Positions 56,301 to 64,000 of a DNA stretch of 64,000 bases are shown in pieces. How positions within the stretch are numbered: position 1 is the first letter of the stretch; the number at the start of each line of letters is the position of its first letter. The DNA lies in the NCBI GenBank assembly GCA_033032175.1, contig CM065322.1:3348001-3412000 (forward strand), read 5' to 3'. Both the position numbers and the translations under genes were made by a program. The notes beneath the pieces were generated by a model. The model saw only the letters and a list, made by a program, of their open reading frames with translations, did no database searches and was not told the DNA's origin. This DNA comes from Saturnia japonica. Taxonomy: Eukaryota > Arthropoda > Insecta > Lepidoptera > Saturniidae.

Positions 56301-57600
56301 GTTGGTAGGCATTCAAAAAGATTAAAAACTAAGCGACAATAGAAAATTTATATTTTAGGCCAAAATTTTCAAAATGTCACCCTTTTTTGAATGAGAACGC
56401 AATTGTACATGTTAGAAATTCATAAGCGCCCACTTAAAATTATTCAATCCAACTAAAATATACGAGGAATCCCATATAAAAAAAATTTATTATGTTATTA
56501 CCTTGCAAGACTTAAAAAAAAGTGTGCCTATTAAATACCCTAGCATATACAGTAGCATTGTTGTTAATTAACAGATTATTGTACAATTGGGCTTCATAAT
56601 GTTTGTACGCTTTGTGGTGATCTGCACTCCGCTAGTGTTAGCAGAGCTCGTCGCAGATGAGGTGGAGAACATGAAACTGCTGCTTACGAATCAACTCATA
56701 TTCTGCAAAGGTTTCTCATTTACAAGTTATTTATAAATAAAATTCAGTTTTATGACAAGAAGAAAAAATACCGAATTTAAAGAAGGCAAAATTATAAACT
56801 AAATCTTGGACAAGGTAAAAGTCCATTTTTCACACAACTAACCTAAAAATTATGAAATATCCATGGAAATCTAAATTTTTGAGACACATATATTCATTGG
56901 CAGATTCTTATAATTATAAATGTTTTTTTTTCTGTATTTATATGTCACCTTTGTTACAGTTAATTATTAGCTATTTTGACGTCTTTGTTATATCCGTCAT
57001 TATTTCAGAATTTTTTCCTTCCGTTTGTTTGGTTTGGGACTACTGATTACTTTAACAAGACTAAGCAAACTTTTTCATATTTGAAGATATTCTTGTCGTA
57101 ACCTTATTTCCTTAACCACATACTTATTTAGATAGTTTTAAAGTTATATTTGTGAACTCCCTGATTTTAGTGAGATACTAACTTTTCCGCTTTAATTTCT
57201 ATAGAAACCAGTTTATTTAAGATAAAACAATATTTCGTGTACCTAATCCTTTATTTATTTATAATTCTAATTAACAAACCGGTTCACGTGTTGAGTAAAA
57301 TTTAACGTTGCTAAACTTAATAACCTGATTTGCTTAATAGTCATGATTGCTAAAGTAGGAAGTTATAAATTAGCATATGATACGAAGTATATTTATGCTT
57401 ATTTTACAGATGCTACTGAGCAACGCAAGGTCATCGACTGGTTGAACTTTTTAGACCAGCATCCATTCAAGTTCACAATCCTCAGAGTAATCACCGTTAA
57501 CGTAGTACTTATTGCTAGCATTATCAGCATCTCCACGACATACGCTTTGGCTGTTATACAATTCACTCACATCCTTGAAGCAACTGCAGACAAGGACTAA
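53302..57600 (+). CDS. Gustatory receptor copy 4, four exons, intact, 349 aa
   Basis: Insect Gr, a membrane chemoreceptor. Exons: 53302-53946, 54030-54107, 56575-56710, 57410-57600, phases 0, 0, 1, all with GT/AG borders. The start MAFRYLTIKQVMNIRLFIGL is shared with copy 1. Exon 1 has hydrophobic segments near residues 47-64 and 116-135 and the conserved LSTGDRYFFLYLERLSHVNI. Exon 3 encodes LAELVADEVENMKLLLTNQ; exon 4 carries VITVNVVLIASIISIS and TTYALAVIQF (the TY-x5-QF motif) and ends LEATADKD. No stop or frameshift was seen. Intron 2 is about 2.5 kb with only unrecognised AT-rich sequence, part of it shared with the intron 2 remnant of copy 3. Intron 3 lacks the GC-rich insertion of copies 2 and 3. 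The methionine frame at 57343 extends exon 4 into the intron and is not coding. Confidence 0.88.
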
Positions 57601-57784
57601 AACTAACAAATATTGACATGAAACATAATTTAAACATTTAATCTAGTTTAATTTATTTTTTGGTATTTGATGCAAGTGTTTATTGTTGATGTGTGCACAC
57701 ATAAGTATAGAAAGAAAATATTGAGGAGTTATTATGATAAATTTATAAATAATCACATACTAAAAAATGTCATAAAAACATACA
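57601..57784. other. Short 3' flank of Gr copy 4
   Basis: Begins like the other copies (AACTAACAAATATTGACATG) but after about 57775 jumps directly to the transposase relic, so the roughly 900-base block found after copies 1-3 is missing. Confidence 0.55.
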
Positions 57785-58640
57785 GCAGTAATTTATTAAA
57801 AAGTTTAGCGGGCACAATTCGCAATTTTCGTACAAAATATGGTCGGAATCTTGATTTAACTTCGTTATCTGTGAAGAGAGTAATTGAAAAATTCAAAAAT
57901 ACTGGATCAATTATGTTTATATATAAGTAGTGCATGAGAGTGTAGGTGACAGTCCAGGAACATCAATTCAGCGTCGTGGACAATAATTGCTAATTTCAAG
58001 AAGCTCGCACACAACTAAAACTTAATATATATCTACGTCTTCGTGCTTATAAAATTCAATTGTCACAAGAACTAAAGCTTTATGATCATGCACAGGGATG
58101 AGAGTTCGTTGAATAGATTATTGAACATTAAAAAGTGGATGCTATCTTTTCGAGCAAAATCCAAAGTTATAAAGCTTATTTTCACTTTGATGCCTTCGTT
58201 AATCGACAAAATTAAGGTTTAGAGAAATCACATTTGCGTGTAAAAAGCAAATACATCCACAACGTGTCACTATTTGGTGCGGATTTTGGGTTGGAAGCAT
58301 TATTGGACTATACTTCTTTGAAAATGAGGCTGGTCAAGCAATAACTGCTACTGGTGCTCGATATCACGCTATGATAATCTGGTTCTTTCTGCCTAAATTG
58401 GATGATACTGTGAACGGCATGTGGTTTTAATTAGTTGGGTCACATACCATATATACCGTGAAACAAATCAGTTACTGCATCGGAAATTTGTTGGTCGTGT
58501 ACTCTCTCGTTACGGTGATCAGAAATTGCCTCCTAGATCATGTGATTGAACACCACTGGATATTTCATGGGTTTATTTGAAGCCAACAAGCCTACGATCA
58601 TTTGGAGGTCATTTTCCTGATGTGCTATTCCTAAAATAGC
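57785..58640 (+). pseudogene. Decayed IS630/mariner-type transposase relic, unit E
   Basis: The best-preserved N-terminus of the three relics: AGTIRNFRTKYGRN, then LTSLSVKRVIEKFKNTGSI (57800-57915), the helix-turn-helix and linker. After that it has IQRRGQ-like sequence near 57970, core pieces near 58150-58460 and SFGGHFPDVLFLK at about 58605-58640. Stops and shifts throughout. Same position relative to the Gr gene as in unit A. Confidence 0.68.
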
Positions 58641-60114
58641 TTTATACTATGTACATTATATATCAACCGAAAAAAATTATATTTTCTGTTTTATTCAAAA
58701 TCTTGCGCAAATTTTGTACGGGAAACAAAAAAGGTAAAAAAGAAATAAAAAAAAAAAAAACTTAGCTCATGATATCCCACTCAATATAATCAGCAATAGT
58801 AATAATGTTGTTGTAAGTGTTCCTTTAGTATATCAAACGAGTTTCTAATAATAAGGTAGCTGTTTTTAACATTTAAGTAATTTGAAAATAAGCTTAATAA
58901 TAATGAAAGTGTACAAATACAAGCAAAATACATTGATGAAGACTTAGCAAAGAGACAAAAACGATCTCCAGTTCAAAAAAAAAATTGGAATATAGTGATA
59001 GAATATTGTCCATTTTGCTTGTGTTTCTGTAACAGTATGTATACGACTCGTCTACAATCAATGACGTTTTATAAATAGACGCGTAATTATCTCACTAAAT
59101 GCAATTTTAAACGTTACAAATTTTGTTGTCAGCATGTTGAACCAAAAGAGATAGGAAATCACAGCGTAAAGCGAAAACTCTTTTGTAAAAAAGGATAAAA
59201 GTTTCTTCTCGCTCACGCCAGTATCAAGTCGAAAGTGAACTGAGGGCAATTGCCCACCATTCACGATGGCATGTAAAAAGCGTCAATGCTGTATCTACTT
59301 GTAAAATATCATTGTCTACAATCGAGTCTAAGTTTGCTTTTTTTGACATTGAATCGAATTTTTTATAGACACGGCACTGAAATTGTTTTATTCACTTTTT
59401 TCACGTACCTAGTAATCAATATTAAGTAATATTGTAATGTATTATCTATGTATAAATTTATGATAATAAACTATTGTTTTGTGTGTCAAAATTGTATTAT
59501 TACTTATGTACACAAAATAACCAAAATTACACCGCAATAATTGTATCTAAAAACATCATGAATATTAAAATCACATTTTAATAATTATCGTTTATAAATT
59601 TCATATAACTACCGGTGTGCCCGTGGCTCCACGCGCGTTTGTTACTAGGTAATAGTTATTTAAAACCCGTAATTTTATTTCTTAATATTATTGAAAATTT
59701 TTATAGTTTATCAGTTGATAAATTATATAAGCTTCCCGTGCTAAAAAATTCTAAGAATTGGTCAAGCTTTTTTTTATTTTAATGCGGAAAAAACATACAG
59801 ACAGACAAAACAGTTTTGGACATTTTCATGGTTAAGTATCCTTTATGGAACCAAAGCCTCAAGTACATGTTATTTACTCACTGACGTGCTACCACTTATT
59901 TCTGGGGTAGTTTTAAGTTCGCTGCTATCCAAAGCTGCAATGACCTGCCCCCTCCAATGCGCGACTTGTAATACAATACAAATGCTTAGAATTAATTTCA
60001 AAGGATTTTTGTTAATGGCGCAGTGTTTCTAGATTCTTGTATTGAGAATTTATTTCTGTTTGAGTATATTTTAATATCCCGCTCTATACTCAGTATAATC
60101 ATAGATACATTGTT
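58641..60114. other. Duplicated non-coding flank, unit E, then unassigned AT-rich sequence
   Basis: 58641-59600 matches 21040-21960 (CATTGATGAAGACTTAGCAA at 58930). A shortened SINE-like piece follows (GTGCCCGTGGCTCCACGCGC at 59618). From about 59850 the similarity to the other units is lost; nothing recognisable to 60114. The minus frame 59058-59264 is not conserved between units. Confidence 0.5.
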
Positions 60115-60265
60115 TTATATAGTACTAGTTATGCCACACGGTTTCATCCGTGTTAAATTTATACGGCAAATGTCGCCAACGCACCCGTGTAAGCAATTTT
60201 GTATACTTTGTGTAAAACTATCGATATTTTTGTGAGGAATAAATTAAATTTTCAAGTTATAATAT
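60115..60265 (+). repeat. Dispersed repeat (family b)
   Basis: Starts TATAGTACTAGTTATGCCAC, then CGGTTTCATCCGTGTTAAAT, ACGCACCCGTGTAAG, and ends AACTATCGATATTTTTGTGA; inverted relative to 26575-26720. Confidence 0.55.
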
Positions 60266-60469
60266 AGACTATGTTACTCGATGATACCGTAGCTTTTTAA
60301 TGGTGACAGAATTTTTAAAATGGGTCCAGTAGTTTTGAGTTTATCCATTACAAATAAAAAAAAAAAATCTTCCACTTTATTATATTGGTATAAATTATAG
60401 TGCACCTATATATTATGTTCTTACATATGAAATTAGCGTTTTATATGATAAAAGTCAAATGAAAATATA

Positions 60470-61450
60470 TTATGAAATTATACATTTAATCAATCGAAGT
60501 ATGTTTATAGGTAGTTCATTGATTCCATTGTTGAAAAAATTGTGGGAGCATGAATCAATAAAATCTTTGAAGGTAGTTTGGACAGCCTCATCGTAATTGA
60601 ATTTATTTTCCTTGCAAGAAATTGTCCAAATTCCGAATAAAGTGGTAATTTGTTGGAGCAATGTCCGGGGAATATAGTGGATTTCAGAGACATTCCAACG
60701 ACAGTTCCTCTAATTTAGCGACCGTTGGTCGTAAAGTATGGGGTCTAACGTTGTTCTGAAGCAGCAGTGGGCTTGAGATATTGACTAATCTCGGTTCTTT
60801 TACGGGTAGCTTTTCCATCATGGTTTGCAATTGTTGACAATACAGATCTGTTGTTATCGTCTGGACAGATCTTACGAAGCTGTAGTGTGTGAGCACCAAA
60901 CACTCACCAGTACCTTTTTCTGAGACGAGTTTCGCTTGGGACAGGTTTTGGTCGGTACTCCTGGGTTCAACCACTGTGATGAGCATTTCCGATTGTCGTA
61001 AAGGATCCATTTTTCATCACAAGTAACAATACGATTCAAAATTCCCTCGTTATTGTAACGGTTGAGTAATGTAATGCAGAACTCAATATGGGTTTGTTGG
61101 CGTGCTTCAGTCAATTCATGCGGTACCCATTTCACGAGCTTTTTCACTTTTTCTGTTTGTTTCAAGTGAATATTTTTTTTATTACACCGAAGCCTGCCGC
61201 TAACTCTGATGTGGTTTGCGAATGATCCGCTTCAACGATCACCTTTGATTCTTCATTTTCAACCAGGGTCTCCGGCCGTCCACGGGGTTTGTTTCGTAGG
61301 TCAAAATTTCCAGGACTAAAACGTTGGAACCAAAAACGTACCGTGTTTTCTTTTACTGTAGCTTTCCCATATACATCATTAATCCTTCGAGCTGATTCTG
61401 CAGCGCTGATGCTACAATGGGACTTTATTATGCTCTCACTGACATTTATG
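60470..61450 (-). pseudogene. mariner transposase relic (DD34D type)
   Basis: Minus strand from about 61420: AESARRINDVYGKATVKENT, VRFWFQRFSPGNFDLRNKPR, a frame change, then 61165-60872 with KLVKWVPHELTEARQQTH, NNEGILNRIVTCDEKWILYD (first catalytic D). After another shift, 60684-61010 has MMEKLPVKEPRLVNISSPLL and LLQNNVRPHT, where the second catalytic D reads N. 60470-60661 has FKDFIDSCSHNFFNNGINEL. Terminal inverted repeats are not visible. It resembles the mariner at 11538-12825 but is older. Confidence 0.83.
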
Positions 61451-61489
61451 TAGCTCTTTTTCCTATTTTAATTTGATTAAATATCAGGT

Positions 61490-61690
61490 TTACTCAGCGT
61501 AAGCCATTTGAGAGCCCCAATATCGCCGTTTTTCCCGAATTAAATATTAATTTTGCGCGGAACCCTAACTCTTGTACTAAAATAAAAATAGCCTAAGTTA
61601 CTTCTTATAATAATATCTGCTATCTGCCAATGCAAATCCTGTCAAAATTGGTCCAAGCATTTTGGAGATTAACCAGAAGAAACATCGTAT
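61490..61690 (+). repeat. SINE-like repeat (family a), diverged copy
   Basis: Contains GTTTACTCAGCGTAAGCCAT, GCGGAACCCTAACTC and TGTCAAAATTGGTCCAAGCA, in family order. The start of the element is missing. Confidence 0.5.
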
Positions 61691-61959
61691 AACACCATAA
61701 ATTATACTTCCATGACTTTAGTAAAAAGCTAATATTTTGACAATGCAAACAGACGCAAAGAGACAAAGTTATATATTTACTTGAAGTAGTTGAAGGATAA
61801 TATTATATCAATTCATTTGATATGGTAGGTCTGGTCTATACGAGACAATCGAATAGTTCTCTATATTAAATGCAATTATATTAAAATTTATAATAAAATA
61901 TAAGTTAATTTCTTCTATTAAGCCTTACGTAATATTCCCGACAAATTAAATAGATATTT
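61691..61959. other. AT-rich spacer
   Basis: No gene or clear repeat recognised. Confidence 0.35.
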
Positions 61960-62650
61960 CATTAAATTACTCAGAAGTTTTATAATGTGTTTCTAGAAAC
62001 ATCCATTAATTACCAACTTCACTTGTAGACCAATTGAACCATTTTGTATTTTGCAGTGTATTACTATAAAAGTTTACTTTAAATTATTCTTCATCAATGT
62101 GTAGAAAATTTTACAATATCAGTAAAAAAGTTGCTGAATTTATAATTGCTACAGCGCAGCGTCGATAACAATGTAATGAAATCTAATTAAATAGTTATCT
62201 CATTAGTTCACTTATATGTCATATAAATTATTGAACTACTTTCTAGAAACATCTTTGTACTGTATTTTGTAGAGTTTTATTTATAAACTATTATTATAAT
62301 TCAACAATTTTTACAAAATGTAACAATGTTAGAAAGTCATATAATATTATTACCGGCTTTATAATTCCCATAGCTTCAGTAACAAAGTAATGTAAACAAA
62401 TTAAATAGCTATCTTATTACTATACTGAAATATAAATAATGGAAACATCCGTTAGTTGCAAACTTCAATTATCTACATATGAAACCTTTGTATTGTTTTC
62501 AACTCCAAAACTATATTTATCTAATATTGTTACATTTTGTACACATTGTTAAACATCAATAATACATCCTAATAATTTCAGTAAAATGTAATAATTTAAG
62601 TAACAAAGTTACCTAGTTTATAAATGCTTCAATGATTTTTTTTTTAAAAC
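61960..62650 (+). repeat. Degenerate tandem repeat, about three units of roughly 200-250 bases
   Basis: Recurring landmarks in order: TTTCTAGAAACATC at 61989 and 62241, with a GGAAACATCCGTTAGTTGC variant at 62440; TTTATAATTGCTAC, TTTATAATTCCCAT and TTTATAAATGCTTC at about 62138, 62360 and 62617; AATTAAATAGTTATCTCATT and AATTAAATAGCTATCTTATT at about 62188 and 62400. Units differ by substitutions and small gaps. A lone unit occurs at 8625-8860. Confidence 0.6.
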
Positions 62651-63299
62651 CTTGACGTAGTTCAGGGATTGTAACGATATTTCCGCAGCTCGTTAAATAT
62701 TTTTAATGTAAATCCTTTACTGGTTTTAAGTTTTATCTTTTCTCAACCCAAATATAAAAAGGTGTAGTTAAGGAATATGTTAATATCTAAGTATACTTTA
62801 CTTTTCAATATAATCGGATAAAAATAGTACCACAAGGACAATTTAAAACTTTATATCTTTACTATTCAAAGAACTCTCTTAAAATATATAAAAAATCGAA
62901 TTAAATGTTCTATTCTTTTGAACTCCCTTTCTTATTTTAAATTTTAAATCTTATATCAGCCATAGAGCACCGTAAATCTCTATTGCTGATATACGACCTT
63001 CCTAATAAATTCTTTATAAATTATGCAAAGCGCATGCCCTAAAAGTATCTATCCTATAATTATGTCAACTATGACATAAAACATGTAAACATTAATAAAC
63101 AGAATTCTAATTAAAATTATACATAATATAAAAATGCCGGTAGAAAAACACATAAGAAGTATCAAAGTAATATAAAACAGACAACTCAAGCCACAAATTT
63201 GTAAATTAAAACAATCTAACTGATGCCTTTGAAATACCTATAGGAAGTATATATAAATAAGAATAATGTAAGTAAAAGTAACTAAAGGTATTCAAACTT
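62651..63299. other. AT-rich non-coding stretch left of the gypsy 3' end
   Basis: No gene recognised. The host/element border probably lies in 63180-63310 but no target duplication was found. Confidence 0.35.
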
Positions 63300-63555
63300 G
63301 GGGAAACCGTCGTAGCGTTTTTAAAAAATACAAAGTTTATTAAATCGCGTATTGAATTTTAATTCGACTGACTTCTTAGGCGACTAATTACAGACTAACT
63401 TTCTTAAACTCAAAAGATTAAATGTAAGCTATGTATTCCCATAACATATCATCCGATACCCTGCGTGTGGGCGAGCGGCGACATATCGTCAGCATAACAA
63501 TCCTTGTTGTTATAATGTTAAGAACACAGGGAGACAGGATGACGGTGCTGTCATA
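63300..63555 (-). repeat. Candidate 3' LTR region of a Ty3/gypsy element
   Basis: On the minus strand a purine-rich tract (GCGGAGGGAGGAG, near 63560-63572) is followed by TTATGACAGCACCG, as expected for a polypurine tract and LTR start that overlap the end of env. An AATAAA signal occurs at about 63343-63348. Only one LTR is in the window, so neither border can be fixed. Confidence 0.4.
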
Positions 63556-64000
63556 ACTCCTCCCTCCGCAAGTTCGAGGTCATCCTCAGGATGGGGATGA
63601 TCTCGATTCTCATCCCTTTTACATAATTTCTTAATTCTATTTCTACAAACTGACATAATTATACACGTAACCATGATTATATAAAAGATTAATTGTACTA
63701 TGCTAACACACTTATTGTCTAGAACACTATTATACTTTTCACTTTTATCACCATAAATTTCACTCCTACTTTTCTGCACTAAATAATTGAGAAACTGTAT
63801 GTCGACCAAATCGATTCTATTGAGACTGATGGGTTCTCGCTGCATATCGGAAGGTTCAGGGGATATTTTAGGTAAATTAATTACCGGGAACTTCGTATAG
63901 ATAATATCTTTTCCTTGGGTTTGGTGTTTCTTTAGGTTTAAATGTTTTATTTGGACTTGACAGTCGTCATCCATCGACAGCAGATAAGTTCCACAGATAC
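63510..64000 (-). CDS. Envelope-like protein C-terminus of a Ty3/gypsy (errantivirus-like) element, partial
   Basis: An open minus-strand frame with a methionine at 63974 that stays open to base 64000, so the gene continues beyond the window. In view: a cysteine-containing stretch (CGTYLLSMDDDCQVQI), a region with FPVINLPKISPE typical of the end of insect gypsy-type envelope proteins, a membrane-spanning segment at about residues 91-110 counted from the methionine, then a basic tail (RNRIKKLCKR) and an acidic end. Such proteins are class I-like membrane fusion proteins in related elements. The stop lies inside the proposed LTR. Neither gag nor pol can be seen, so activity of the element is unknown. 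Confidence 0.7.
   Translation of the reverse strand, partial: ICGTYLLSMDDDCQVQIKHLNLKKHQTQGKDIIYTKFPVINLPKISPEPSDMQREPISLNRIDLVDIQFLNYLVQKSRSEIYGDKSEKYNSVLDNKCVSIVQLIFYIIMVTCIIMSVCRNRIKKLCKRDENRDHPHPEDDLELAEGGVMTAPSSCLPVFLTL

Noticed and set aside
15869..57600. Odorant receptor family instead of gustatory receptor
   Set aside because: The last exon ends with TY-x5-QF, the Gr signature, and no odorant receptor C-terminal motif is visible.

Overview
The window is AT-rich insect DNA, most likely from a moth or butterfly. Support for Lepidoptera comes from multi-exon insect gustatory-receptor genes and from decayed R1, RTE, Jockey/CR1, BEL/Pao, Ty3/gypsy, Tc1, mariner and SINE-like sequences of the kinds common there. 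I see no bacterial genes, CRISPR array, rRNA or complete tRNA gene.

The host genes are a plus-strand tandem array of gustatory receptors (Gr) between about 15.5 and 60 kb. Each full copy has four exons: a 645-base first exon, then 78, 136 and about 190 bases, joined in phases 0, 0 and 1. The last exon carries the insect Gr signature TY-x5-QF. Copy 2 (27330-31323) and copy 4 (53302-57600) read as intact 349-residue receptors. Copy 1 (15869-19005) has frameshifts in exon 1. Copy 3 (39878-41323) keeps only exons 3 and 4. The copies were duplicated together with their flanks, including a decayed transposase downstream of the gene. Comparing the units gives empty sites for several later insertions.

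Layout: 0-3.4 kb, a decayed minus-strand CR1/Jockey-type LINE next to an R1-clade fragment. 3.6-7.2 kb, SINE-like repeats including a recent 287-base tandem duplication. 7.2-8.6 kb, a 5'-truncated Jockey-type element with an intact reverse transcriptase reading frame. 9.2-10.7 kb, a nearly intact Tc1 element. 10.9-14 kb, a LINE split by a mariner. 15.5-26.7 kb, Gr unit A. 26.9-33 kb, Gr unit B, ended by a BEL/Pao insertion (33-36 kb) and SINE-like sequence. 36.5-38.9 kb, unassigned. 38.9-52 kb, Gr unit C, containing a LINE (42.55-46.65 kb) and a second retroelement with an RTE nested inside it (48.3-50.4 kb). 52.2-60 kb, Gr unit E. 60.4-61.5 kb, a mariner relic. 62-62.6 kb, a degenerate tandem repeat. 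The right edge holds the 3' end of a Ty3/gypsy element with an envelope-like gene.

The most interesting content is the history of this Gr array: a young local duplication, copies at different stages of decay, and a spare pair of 3' exons downstream of an intact copy. I did not find a clearly new molecular system. All family calls come from reading motifs by eye, not from database searches.
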